64,000 bases of DNA, from the NCBI GenBank assembly GCA_003254925.1, contig QANZ01013640.1:38303-102302 (forward strand), given 5' to 3'. The stretch comes from Chamaecrista fasciculata (taxonomy: Eukaryota > Streptophyta > Magnoliopsida > Fabales > Fabaceae). How positions within the stretch are numbered: the first letter of the stretch is position 1; every line of letters starts with the position of its first letter. The translations under genes and the position numbers were made by a program. Below the pieces are notes generated by a model, which worked only from the letters and a program-made list of their open reading frames with translations, made no database searches and was not told the DNA's origin. Positions 45,380-57,794 of the stretch are shown here, in pieces.

Positions 45380-48300
45380 ATGGCGGCTCTGCTACCGACC
45401 TCGCCGAACATAGCCTTCGCGCCTTTCTCTTACCGGACGACCACAACAACGGCGAGTCCTCTCCTCCATCATCGACCTTACCACTTCCACCACCGCGGTG
45501 GTCTCTTCCATTCCAAGTACCACCTCCTTCGCGGTTCGCTTTCCGTCGCGAGGTTCGGCTTCAAGCCTGACTTCTTCCTGCCGGAACCTCATGGAGCCGA
45601 GGAGTTCATCAAGGACCTGTTTAATCGAGCTGATGCTTTAATATACACTATTGCCGATGCCGCCGTTTCATCCTCCGATACGGTGACCACCGCCACCGCC
45701 AAACAGAACAACGATTGGCTCTCTGGTATTACCGGTTACATGGAGACTGTTCTCAAGGTTTGTTGAATTGCTTTTGTTTGACAACGTAACTGTGAGATTT
45801 GGTGTGTTGAAAACATGAGTTGAATAATTGACTGTTTAGCTTAGCTTAGCTTAATTCAATAGTTCGGAGACTATTCGGTGTTTTTGCCTTTAGGCTGTTT
45901 ATGTATCCATTTGGCAGAGGAAGAGGATAAATATTGTACTATTGCCCTGTTTGCTATGTTAAAGGCTTAAACTGCTTTGTAGGAGATAGTGAGATAGATA
46001 CTATAGCTCCTTGCACTGATGCTTAGTGGTTTAGTAATGTTGCTTTTGCTGTAGAAGGATGCGGTATCTTTTGACTTGACCATATGCTAATTGTCTTTCT
46101 TTCCACTTTGTTATCAGCTATGAAATCGTAATTCTTATTACCATGGGGACGGCTTTGAATTTTAAATGCACCGTATAAAATTTAAGTCAGATCTTAACCT
46201 GACCATGCAGAATTTTAAGAGCTTGAATCACTACTTCAGTACTTTGGAGATTGCTAATTTTGTAAAATAAATATTCAATATACTAATTTTCAACCAGTGC
46301 TGTAAATTCTCCTTCTGATAATGCATGTTATCTTCATATATGTTTCTGTAACAATCAACAAAAGGTGCATCAGTACCTTGTCTTTAAGAGAATGTAATCT
46401 GTTTTCTTTTTTGTTACCCTATCTTTCTCATACTGAGGTTCCAGGAAGTCGTCCTTTATATATTGTGTGATTTTCAGTAACTCTTGTTATGAACTTACAC
46501 TTTTCTGGTGAGTCTTTTCTGATATCATATGTTGTTCAGGTCTGACACTAATGAGGAGAAGCAATTTAAATTTTGCAGATACTCAAAGATGGGCTGTCGA
46601 CCTTGCACGTGCCATATGCTTATGGTTTTGCAATTATACTCCTCACAGTTCTGGTTAAGGCTGCAACATTTCCACTGACCAAGAAACAGGTTTGTGTTTT
46701 TTGAAACTTATAATGCAATTTAATTGTATTGATAAGCTGAAAATGACCAATGCAAGTTTATTCTTATTGTCTCGTGTCTATTTTTATGAAGGATTTCTAT
46801 TTTAGGCAATGCTATTGACATTAACTGTTTAGTTAGATGTTTTTTCATGTAAACTTATGATTTGACAAGCAGTGATGTTGACATTAACAGAGTTATCTAG
46901 TGATAGTAGGTTATATAGTTCCCTTTTCCATTCTCATTAGTCATCAATTCATCGTGATCCTGTCATCTGAAGTTTTTATTACTTTTGTTCAGGTGGAATC
47001 TACCATGGCTATGCGATCTTTGCAACCTCAAATAAAAGCTATTCAGAAACGCTATGCTGGGGATCAGGTATTTCGTCTGGCATCTTCAAATTTACTTTCC
47101 CTGATAAAATCTCTTCCATTATATAATTGAAACTAATGTGAAGTCTCTTTTAAACATACAAGTAAACCAACTGCGACTTGCTTGATAGAATTTTGATGCC
47201 ACTACTTCCTTTGGTAGCATTCAATACTGCTACTTAAAGATATGATCTGTTTAACCGGAATAATTCTTGTAACTTGTCTTCTGCAGGAAAGAATCCAACT
47301 TGAGACTGCTCGGTTGTATAAATTGGCTGGCATTAACCCTCTGGCAGGTATTCATAATGTAATTGGATTTGATACAAATATTTATTGATAGCATCATTCC
47401 TGGTGGAGCTCCCTTAAGCCTTCCCATCACAAATTATTGTCTTTTAAGAGGATCCTTTTGTAATGTTGCTCAGAATTTTTCCTATTTTTCTTAAAATATA
47501 TTTATCTATACTATATTATATGTGGGAGGAGTCTTCTGGTCGTCCTCCCACTTATACTAAGATAAAAATATTACATCTAATTAAAATAAGAGGAAACTTA
47601 CTATTTGGTCTATCTTTTTTTACTGAATCAACAATTTGGTCCCTTATTTATTTTACATAACGGGCACGCAAAGCCCCTAGTATATCTATATCTATATCTA
47701 TACTATATTATATGTGGGAGGAGCCTTCTGGTCGTCCTCCCACTTATACTAAGATAAAAATATTACATCTAACTAAAATAAGAGGAAACTTACTATTTGG
47801 TCTATCTTTTTTTATTGAATCAACAATTTGGTCCCTTATTTATTTTACATACACGGGCACGCAAAGCCCCTAGTATCTATTAAGCATCATTAAATCTTAG
47901 ATATGCTATAAATTTTTTAATGGCTCATGCAGAGGAAGGCAACTAGCAACTCAATAATAAAGCATTTATCTGATGATTGTAAAATTTAATGTTGTTAATT
48001 TCTTTATTAATATGTATGTTCTTTCTTCTTTGACCCAGGATGCTTGCCTACACTTGCTACAATACCAGTTTGGATTGGGCTATATAGAGCTCTTTCAAAT
48101 GTGGCAGATGAGGTATCATGCTTACTATGTTGATTGGCTACTTGATGTTCTAATTTTTACTTTCTGGTGGTGGTATTTATATGGTGCTACTTTCAATGGC
48201 TGTTGTTACATATCTTCCCAATACGCAAAGGGACTTCTTACAGAAGGTTTCTTCTGGATACCTTCCCTTGCTGGTCCAACTACAATTGCTGCTCGTCAAA

Positions 48301-51140
48301 ATGGCAGTGGTATCTCTTGGCTTTTTCCTTTTGTGGTGAGTATCTCCCTTAGAAAGTTAAATTAGGTCTTTCCACGATTTTTATGTTTGAACATTTTGTA
48401 TATCATTTTCAGGATGGTCACCCACCCCTTGGATGGTCAGATACATTGGCATACCTTGTCCTGCCTGTATTGCTGGTTGTCTCTCAATACATATCTGTCC
48501 AGATAATGCAGTCCTCACAGGTCAGTCATGTTGCATGTATAAGTATAATTCAGTCTGGTACATGAAGGTTCTAAACAAAATTTTGATCCTGAGCCTTATT
48601 TATTTAATGTTTTTTAGGTTGTATGATGGCTGGTTATGTCTTTAACAAGGAATATATTTGAATCAGCACCTTAAATTGGTGTAGCCTTGAACTTTTTGTA
48701 TACATAGCCAGTCTGTCTAACTTGACTATTGGTTTCATTTCTGTCTGATATTTTGTATGATCCCCTCTTCCCCCATGCAAAAAGAAAAACCCATAAAACC
48801 CTCCATAAATAATGTTATATGCAATTATGCACACAGATCCATTTGTAACTGAGTGTTGTTTGTCATGTTTACTTTCAGCCCAATGATCCCAACATGAAGA
48901 GTTCTCAGGCCCTGACCAAGGTCCTGCCGTTGATGATTGGTTACTTTGCCCTGTCGGTTCCTTCTGGTCTAAGCCTTTACTGGTAAGCAGAAGTAGAATT
49001 TTTTTGTTTGTTTGCACTATTTAATTAAACTTCATGTTTAATCCTGCCTATTATATTATCTATATGATTATTATTTACATATTTTCTGTAATTTGGCAGG
49101 TTCACAAATAATATACTGAGTACAGCACAACAAGTATGGCTACAAAAACTTGGGGGAGCGAAAAACCCAGTGATACAAATACGTGATGAGCAAGTGAAGG
49201 ACGACCCAATGCAGATTCAGAAGTCAGTCACTGAGATAAGTCCAATGAAAAATGAGAAGTCAGTCACTGAGATAAGTCCAATGAAAAATGAGGTCAGACA
49301 AGGTGAAAAGATAACAACAGACGGTCCAAAACCTGGTGATAGGTTAGTGATTGTAGATACTTTAGATAGCCACCCTTCTTTCATCATGCTTGTATATTTT
49401 TACCTCATGTAATACTAATGTGAAACCAGCAGAGACAGAGGAAGTTGTGAGAAATGGAGGAAGAAAGAGAGATTGGGAGAAGAGATCTAAAAGTTTATTC
49501 AATTTTCAAAACTCATCCAAAAGTCTGCCGCCCTAAATCTTGTAAAAGGAACCAACGGTGGGGTTTTGGTCCAAGTGGTAAAGGGCTTGGTATTGCTTAA
49601 GTAAGGTTTCGGGTTTGATATCTTGTGAATGTAATTATTCCTATTGGGGGCTCTCTCACCATAACCAGTTGCGCAATGCAAGTCGAGTTCAAATTAGTCG
49701 AGGTGAAGCTCTAGAGATCGGGCAGACGATTAAAAATAACCCTTGTAAAGGAAGCAATAAAACATATTTTGAAAATGACATGAAAAAATTACTAAATGAT
49801 TCCCTAATTTTAAGCATGATGAAAAAAAAAAAAAGGAGATAATAGTATAGAGTATTCTAAATTTAAGCCTTGATTAATAACTAAATTCTTGATTTACAAT
49901 TAATTTCCTTTATTACTTACCATAGAACTGCAAATATTCCTTTCCCATCGTTCATAAGACACTCCTCCACTATCCTTGTGTTGCAGATTTAGGCAATTGA
50001 AGGAGCAAGAAGCAAGGAGAAAACAACAGAGAGAAGAAGAAAAGAGGAAAGCTGAGGAGGCAGCAGCTAAGGCAACTGAAGTACATGAAAATGGAAATGA
50101 TTTGGTTAATGAAAAACCTCAGGCTGTGGCGGCAGATAATGTTCCATCCACTTCTGGTGTTGTTTTAAATGGGAATCCATTGAATGGGGGCTTGGAGGGA
50201 CATCAAAAAGCTACATCTGCATCTCAGACAGAAAACGATGAAGCTTCAGCCAATTTCCAGTTTAATGAAAGGAATGAGAAAAGTCTAGAAAGGGTATGAT
50301 TGCATATGTGAAATAAGAGTTTTTTCGTCTTTCATTTTCAGAAATTTTGCTGAATTACACTAGATAGTAGATACTCTATTTGTTTAAAAAATATTATTGC
50401 CTCCCATCATGAAGCTAACTTTATGCACCACATGCACTCTTTCCAAGGCATGACAAAACTTTCCTTTCTCCTTTTTCAAAGTATTTTTATTTTTTACCCT
50501 TATTGTTTGTTGTGTTTTCCTCTGTATGATGCATGTTTATTAGAATATTTAGCCAAAATAGTGCAAAGTTATGATGTCAGGCACTAAAATTAGATTATGA
50601 CTTTATTCTTAATATGACACTATAGACAACTAGGCAATTTCAATTGGGAAAGAGTTCATCTTTTGCAACTAACTTTATTTATAGAAAGTAAATTGAAGGG
50701 GAGGTTCTTGCAGTATATATCAAATGTTTGGGGAGTAAGATGATATTTTCTAAATAAAATAAGTTTTGGGTGTAATTTAACCAAACCCCAAAGGTCGGGA
50801 AAAGCTAGTGTAATTTGCTAAATTTTTTCATTGCTCAAGATATAGAACACATTGCGAGTATGGCAGTATGTTACAATGTGGCTGTAAGTTTCTACTGTAT
50901 ATTTTGATTGACCTCAAAAACAGGCCTTACTATGTTCTACAATATATTCTCTTCTTTCAGTTTAATAATGAGAAATTGTTTGGAATGTTTATTTATTTCT
51001 CTCTGGAGAAAAGAGGAAACATATTTTTATCTCGTTAATAATCCATTATATCACAGGAAACAGTAGAAGTGTACACAAATACAGCTGCCACAGACAAGCA
51101 CCCTCCTGCAGAAGACTCAGAACACGTGACAAAGGATTAA
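45380..51140 (+). CDS. ALB4: ALBINO3-like protein 1 (ALB4), thylakoid insertase, 11 exons
   Basis: Exons 45380-45757, 46579-46689, 46993-47067, 47287-47347, 48039-48112, 48231-48335, 48413-48520, 48879-48982, 49100-49342, 49987-50293 and 51057-51140 join in phase to 549 residues. This is a YidC/Oxa1/Alb3-family protein that inserts and assembles thylakoid membrane proteins. Seen: a chloroplast transit peptide, membrane segments (AYGFAIILLTVLVKAATFPL; GCLPTLATIPVWIGLYRAL; TLAYLVLPVLLVVSQYI) and the signature LPLMIGYFALSVPSGLSLYW. The tail (RFRQLKEQEARRKQQREEEK) fits ALB4 rather than ALB3: the Lys/Arg-rich cpSRP43-binding motif expected at the ALB3 C-terminus is missing. Exon 9 carries a 12-residue tandem duplication. 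Intron 4 contains two Helitrons and intron 9 a SINE. Confidence 0.94.
47505..47680 (+). mobile_element. Tiny non-autonomous Helitron, copy 1 (ALB4 intron 4)
   Basis: 176 bp beginning TCTATACTATATTATATG and ending GGGCACGCAAAGCCCCTAG, with a hairpin (GGGC/GCCC) before CTAG, placed between A (47504) and T (47681). All Helitron hallmarks, with no coding capacity. Confidence 0.85.
47697..47873 (+). mobile_element. Tiny non-autonomous Helitron, copy 2 (ALB4 intron 4)
   Basis: 177 bp, nearly identical to copy 1 with a few substitutions and one extra base near the 3' end. Between A (47696) and T (47874). Same orientation, 16 bp after copy 1. Confidence 0.85.
49556..49741 (+). mobile_element. tRNA-derived SINE in ALB4 intron 9
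   Basis: The head carries box A-like TTGGTCCAAGTGGTAAAGG and box B-like CGGGTTTGATATCTT. The flanks CTTGTAAAAGGAACCAA (49539-49555) and CTTGTAAAGGAAGCAA (49742-49757) are an imperfect target duplication. No long poly(A) tail. Confidence 0.7.
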
Positions 51141-53576
51141 GCAACTAGAAGATGTAGGAATTTCATTGTACCAGCATTTAGTGGTCCATATGCCTTCAAA
51201 AGAGATACTTAATCACGGCCTCTCTGCTTTTTGAAATCCTGGTTAAAACTGTACATCAGCACGACAGAAATGGTAGTATCAACCAGAATTGTGGTTTCTA
51301 TAATAGCAATGAGGAATTGGTTAGCTTCATAGTTTGAGTTTGTATTATACATATCTGTAATTTTTTTTCAACGTTGCATTAATAAAAAATCACTAGTGAA
51401 TCCTTCTCAGAAACAGATGCTTCAGGTTACCTAAATAGTGAACATGTCACTTAAGATATCATAATACGCTGGCCTTGGCTTGGATCCTTTTGATGACTGA
51501 GGAGTATCTTGGTTCATGATCTTGGTATTATTTATTTTGTTTTCGAGGTATTAGTCATGATTTATTTATCATTTGGTAATTGGCATGATATTTTGGGTCA
51601 TTGACTTGTACTTACGTGAAACTTTCTGTTTTCAGGTTCTGGCCAAGATCAGGACTTTTGTCATGTAGTCAAGGTATTTCTTGAGACTATATTTTAGAAA
51701 GGAAACAATCATGGCTTCCATATTTTAATTTGTACATTTTTTTTTTTTTGGGTTTTCAATCATCCCACTCAACCATAACTTCTGCTAGCCCTTTTATTTT
51801 TTAATTGTCATTACAATTCCTTGCAATTTTCTGCTTTTCCTAGATAGATCTCTTCATCAGTGACCCGTTGTGTAGGCATCAGTTTATAAATCTGTATCTA
51901 ATAAGAAATTGAAGTAAATCACATTTTACATCATTATGCGTAGACAAACTCGAGTTGAACAATGTGTATTCCGTGTAAATTGTCAGTGATCCGCTATGTG
52001 CGCTAGTTCATAAATCTGTATCTAATAAGGAACTAAAGTGAACAAGTTTTTCATCATTGTGCTTAGACTCAAGTTGGGCACCTAAAATGCGTAAATAAGC
52101 TGTGGATTGAACCGTCTGATTATGACCATTAAGATAGTCTTTCCTTTTTTACTCTTATCTATCTCTCTGGGCAAATCAATAGCTTCTATTGGAAGCAGTC
52201 ACTCATTGGTGTGTTTGGCTTTGGCGTGACGTTGCAGTAGAAGCTGCCTAAATAAAGCTGCTTCTATCATCAACTTGATTTTGTCTCCTTGTCCTCACGC
52301 GTTGCCAAACCAGGTACCCTCTTGAAATCGTACAAGTCACTTGCTGCACCATGTATTATTTTAATCTTGAATTTTTCATTGAGGCCTTTGGTAGCTAAAA
52401 TTCCATTCATGAACTACAGGCACAAGGCCTTATAATTAGGTTTTGGAAGATCTTACAAGACATACATCATATAAATGCTAGATAAATCAAACTTAAAAAA
52501 AAAAAAATCAACAACTCCAGCAAGCAAAGATATTAGGGGCAGCAATGCAGCTCAGTTGCACACCCCCGAGAACAATAAAATAGAATTTACATCGGTAGCA
52601 ACTATAAAATTTAAAACAAAGATGAAGTGTATAGAGAGCCAACACCTCTTATTTCTCTGAGATGAAGTGTATCGAGAGCCAACACCTCTTTGAGGCTTCA
52701 GCAAATTGGAGTATGAAATTGGATCACTTATTTGATAGTCAAATAAATAAATTTGACTATGAGTTCGGAACTATGGGTTATCTAACGAGATTTTTTTTTT
52801 CTGTTTAGTTGAATTCGTTAGCAAACGAGGTCAAATTGAGTCAGAAAGTAGTTATAGAGCCACAAAAGTGAAAAATTATGAAAAAAATTAGTTTGATTGG
52901 TTGTCTTGTTTCCATTTTCACTGAAAACAGGAAATATAACTGAAAATGTGTTTTGTACAGTTTTTTTGGAAATGTTTTCTGGAAAGATTTCCTGAACAGG
53001 CTTCCAAAAACAAACTTATGATATTTTGCAACATTATACAAAAGTAAACTATTTAATTATGTTAATATCATCATTTAGTTATAATCAAACTTAAAAACAT
53101 ATAAAAATTAGCGTTATTTAAGTTAACATAATTTAAATATGAATGAAAACGATTTTTTGACTTTATAAAACAAACATGTTTCTTAAATATTGAAAATTTA
53201 GAAATGAAAATAGAATTCGAGAAATGAAAACAGAAAATGAAAATAGGAAACATTTTCTTAAACCAATCAAGTCCTTAGTAGTTTTGGGTTCGATTTGACC
53301 TCATTTCAACTTAATAGAAAAAACATTTTTCGTATTAACAATGTAAGCTCTTAAGAAACTTGGAGGGTCATAATTGTAAAAAAAAAAAAAGATAAATAAA
53401 GAGATTATAACTTATCCTAAAGATTAAAAGTATACTTTGACCTATTTTTTATTATAATTACGGCAAAAGTATACTTTTAAACTTTTGTTGTGGAAAAAAT
53501 TATATTTTTGAAGTTTTATGTTTGACTTATTTGTACCTCAAGGTCTAATATTATCTAAATTGGTAACTGAAAATGC
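51141..53576. other. ALB4 3' flank and intergenic DNA with small duplications
   Basis: A duplication of about 100 bp (51862-51965 and 51986-52082, sharing TAAATCTGTATCTAATAAG) and one of 38-40 bp (52620-52698, sharing GATGAAGTGTAT and GAGAGCCAACACCTCTT). No gene recognised. Confidence 0.55.
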
Positions 53577-54281
53577 TATTAGGAATAATTAGCATTATTA
53601 TTATTATTAGTGTTAGTAATTCAAAAATTGAAGAGTATGTGCAGGTTGAGTTTTTGACCAAGTCTTGGGGGAAATGGATTTTATTTTGGTTATGGTAATT
53701 ATTTAATTATGAGTTTGTTAACAAGTAGTAGATTTTAGGAAGTTTTGAATGAAATTTCAAATTCTTTATATACGCATATTTATAGGCTTCACTTCATTTC
53801 AATTAATTTAAGCAAAGTTTGAGAGCTTCTTTGTTTCATAAAAAAAAAAATCCTATCAAGTGGTATGAGAGCCTTAGGTTCTTGAGTTGAGTCTGTGAGA
53901 TTGAGCGTAAACAAAAAATCAGACGAAAAAGCTTCTTTGTTTACACTCAATCTCACAGACTCAACTCAGGAACCTAAGGCTCTGATACCACTTGATAGGA
54001 TTTTATTTTCTTACGAAACAAAGAAACTCTCAAACTTTGCTTGAATTAATTGAAATGAAGTGAAGCCTATAAATAGACTTACATAAAAAATCTGAAATTT
54101 CATTCAAAACTCCCTTAAATCTACTACTAGTTAAAAAAAAAAAAAACTCATAATTAAATAAATACAATAACCAAAATAAAATCAATTCCTCCCAAGACTC
54201 GGTCAAGAGCTCAACCGTGCACATACTCCGCAATTTTTGAATTATTAACATTAATAATAATAATGCTAATTATTCCTAACA
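53577..54281. mobile_element. Palindromic element: two complete LTRs head to head
   Basis: The left LTR runs 53577-53858 on the plus strand; the right LTR 53993-54281 is its inverse. Between them each LTR is followed by its own primer-binding site (TGGTATGAGAGCC at 53861-53873; the complement of TGGTATCAGAGCC at 53978-53990) and about 50 bp of leader. The two leaders meet at a 20-base unpaired centre near 53927-53946. ATGC occurs just outside both ends (53573-53576 and 54282-54285). There is no gag or pol. LTRs are normally direct repeats. Confidence 0.85.
53861..53873 (+). other. Primer-binding site, initiator tRNA-Met type, left copy
   Basis: TGGTATGAGAGCC, one base different from the usual TGGTATCAGAGCC, 2 bp after the left LTR end. 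The right copy at 53978-53990 has the standard sequence on the minus strand. Confidence 0.8.
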
Positions 54282-54285
54282 ATGC

Positions 54286-57224
54286 TAATATCATACTCAC
54301 AAATATTTTTTGGGGTATAATTAAGTTAAATGTGAAACTTTAAGGTCATAATTGATCATAAAAAGAATTAAGAGTATAACTAACACTTATCCCATAATAT
54401 GAGAATATCGAAAATACTTTCGCCTTATGATTAATTAATATTATACATAAAATATGCAATGTGTTATTTTTTTATTAAAATTATAATAAAAATATAAATA
54501 ATTTTAAACAAATTAAGTCTTCAACGATCCTATTATGCAAGTGTATTTTGGGAGAATGGGTTTCTTTTTCATTTAGTTTTATTCAGTTGTTTGGATTTTG
54601 TCACGATTAATTTTGTTTTTGACTTGCATTGTGTATTTAATTATAATAAAAAGATCTCATAAAAACATAGTTGTATTCATAAAGTATTAAATTTAAAATT
54701 TTATTTAGTCTTTTTTACAAGGAAAAAGGTCAATGTGAGTTAAATCCAAAAATTCACCAAAGCAAAGTTTATTTAATTAATATTAAACCTTCTGTGACTT
54801 AAACTAATATCGTATTTGCAATCACTAGGAAAGTATGATTAAAATTTAAGACGTTAAATAATGTTACTTGTTGTAGATTGTAGACCTAATTGTTGGGGAG
54901 TGGTGAAAGAGAACAGATGGTGGGGTTGTCTGGGATTATGGGACATAGGGCAACACGCATTCTGTGCAAAACCATGCCAAACATTTCGGTCCCGATTGCT
55001 CAACACCCTTCTGGCCTTCTCTCATCTCTCTCTCTCTCTCTTCACCTACTTTCTTCTCCACCTGCCGCACATGCACCCTATCACTATTCAGTACTTCCAC
55101 GCATTCACTCATCACTCTAAACAAAAATATACACTTAAATTTTGTTATCTACTGAGTTTCAAACCATTTGAATCATTTATAGTATTTTAGAGTTGTAGTA
55201 TTGAAAAAAAAAAAAAAAGAATGTTAAGAGTATAGTGCTGAGAGAGAAAAGAACAAGTAAAGAAAAAAAAAGTGTTTCTTTTCTCTCTCAAGCACTATAT
55301 CTATTATACATTATAAATGATTCAAATTGAATTTCAAACTATAAAAACACATCTAGTAATCATAGTCAATAGGGTACATATATTTATTACTATATGTATT
55401 TATATTTGTTTATTGGAATTTGATAGAAAAATCTCAATTAATTTAACAAAGCATCCTTATCACCATTAGACCACATGTGAGTGATATAATATTTTCTTTA
55501 TTGCTTTCATTCTTTTGCTAAAATGAAATAATGTAGAGAGAGAATGACATATAAATTTGAGTGTAAAAACACCCAATTGTTCACCATCATTGCCCTTTGT
55601 TTATTTTATCTAATAGGACTTTGATATAGAAAAGTATGATGGTTGAGGCAAACCAATTCTCATTTATTGAATCTTTCTGTTTCATATTGAGATTTGTGTA
55701 ATAAATTTTGTTGTACAAATTAGTTTATTACACAAATCTCAATATAAAAAAAATATCCACCCCAACACTATGTATTTTACTCATATATGTTTAATTAATA
55801 TTTGTAATAAAGGATTTCGGAGCCCCAATACCTATCTTAGGGACTGAAATGCAAAACATAAAACATAAATTAGTGGAAAATATTAATCTTAGATACTCTG
55901 CTAGGAACTTTGATCTATCAAGTGGTATGATGTTTATTTGCACAAGATATTATATATATCAATGTGTTAAATGAGGGATTTCCTAATAAGGTGAATACTC
56001 TGCTAGGAACTTTGATCTACCGGTAGATACTCTATTTTCCTCAATATTTAATAAATGGGGATTTCCTGACAAGGCTTGTGAAATATTATATATATCGATG
56101 TTATATTATAGTTAATTTTTTTTTTTTGAACATTTATATTATATTATAGTTAATTTGATTTCTCTTTCTATAGTACTTTTCTTCCTCATAAATATACGTA
56201 AAGGACGAAAGAGACATCAACTTCCCCAAATTGGTTTTCTTTAATGGCATTATCACTCTTCCATTATTGGCAGATGTTCCAAAGAATAAGCCACGCTAGA
56301 AGCAGTCTTAGACAATTTAACCAATTATCACTCAACACGTGTGAGCCATTAAGTGTATCTAAGAGTATTATTTTGAAAGACCACATTGTGATAATAATGA
56401 AAATTGAAAGCATAGTTATATTGCTTATCGTGTTTTGACTAATAAATTGCATGCGTATTTCAGTTAAATTGAATATCGGACTTAATAATTTGTTTAGCTC
56501 TATGCATGTGCACTTTCCTGTTTATAAATAAAAAAATTATATATATATAAAAAAAAAACCACAACCTATCCATTTAATCTCTCCATGTTCTTCATGCATG
56601 AAAGCTCCTATAGAAAAGAAGTTTGATTTTGCTCACAAAAAGTTTCTTTTAAAAAAAATATAAGTAAATTAAAAGAGATTAATTAAAGAGTGAAACGTAC
56701 CTATGAAATTAGTTTGATGTTACTGAAACGTACCTATAAAATTAGATTTTGAGAGCAATGTTTGGATAAATACGAAGATCGGATATTGGTCAAATTTCTC
56801 GTTTTACTGTCTTTTCTTTTTAAATAATAAAGCCTCGATAAAAAATAGGGGAGACCAAATATTTGTGGGATTCATTTTTCATATGTTCATCTAATGATCT
56901 TTATATTATAAATGAGAAATTCCTGCTACATGATTTCTGATTATTTTCAATCTAATCTAATGCAATTCCTAAAACAATTTTCAACAATAAACTAACTTAC
57001 TCTTCACACTAAGAAACAATTAGACCGATTAAACCATCCGAACAGCTAATCCGATCCAAACAACATTACCATCCATAACATGAACTCAAAATTTTGTTTG
57101 CTTTCTTCTAAATGTTACCAAAGCCCAAAAACAATACTGGCCATTCTAAAACACACGTCATTATGGCCTTAGAGTTAGAGAACCCAATTTTTTCTTTTAA
57201 AAGAAGTAAATAATAAAAGAGGAA
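54286..57224. other. AT-rich intergenic DNA with small hairpins
   Basis: A fold-back of about 190 bp at 55148-55335 (GTTTCAAACCATTTGAATCA mirrored at its right end) is probably a MITE. A short hairpin at 55684-55745 has 20-base arms (ATTGAGATTTGTGTAATAAA and complement). TACTCTGCTAGGAACTTTG occurs twice near 55900 and 56000. The 109-codon frame at 54861-55190 shows no recognisable domain. Confidence 0.55.
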
Positions 57225-57366
57225 ACCTACTATTTAGTCTCTCATCTTTCACTGAGTTAAATTTGGTCCCTCAATTATCGAAATAGACCACTCAATCCTT
57301 TATTTATCATAATCGTCAACAATTTAGTCCCTCAGTTATTATCATCTCGGTAACTTGATGACATAG
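57225..57366 (-). repeat. Dispersed repeat, copy C, cut by the gypsy element
   Basis: Inverted relative to 28350 and 36050 (GAGGAAACCTACTATTTAG, AATTTAGTCCCTCAGTTATT). It stops at the LTR boundary, and its expected continuation is not found on the other side of the retrotransposon. Confidence 0.65.
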
Positions 57367-57794
57367 TGTTATGGGTGTATAACAATGACAGTAACAAGAT
57401 AGCTTCAGGAAAATATCAACTCTCTAATAATAACCAAATACAGTCATATAAGCTGTAAATGAGACGTAAAGTTCTGCGGCAAAGATAAAAAAAGAAATAC
57501 AGAGGAGCTGAAAACAGAGAATGAGTCTGAGAGAGAATCAGAGAGAGAGAGAGAAGCCAGAGAGAATAATCACAATACACACACACTCCTCAATCCCAAG
57601 AATGCCGTTATTAATCATTGCGAGAGACCCTCCAGGTTGGTCTCTTCATCCGTATGCTACGTCGCAAGGTTGATGGTCCCATTTTGTCTTCTTCCGTGAC
57701 ATGTTCATCTTCTGCCACCTCGCCACTTGCTGCTGCTGACTGTGTCTCCCGTGGCTCGACTTGGATGCCAGCTTGTCCAGACTTGGTTGTGACA
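57367..57794 (-). repeat. 3' LTR of the gypsy element
   Basis: 428 bp, TGTCACAACC to CCCATAACA on the minus strand. It contains the last 60 or so codons of pol, ending at 57611. Confidence 0.9.

Noticed and set aside
45380-51140. Calling the insertase ALB3 instead of ALB4
   Set aside because: The C-terminal tail lacks the expected Lys/Arg-rich cpSRP43-binding motif and instead matches the KPGERFR-LKEQEA pattern of ALB4.
54861-55190. 109-codon open frame in intergenic DNA
   Set aside because: Composition is dominated by CT-rich runs, with no domain, intron context or family resemblance.
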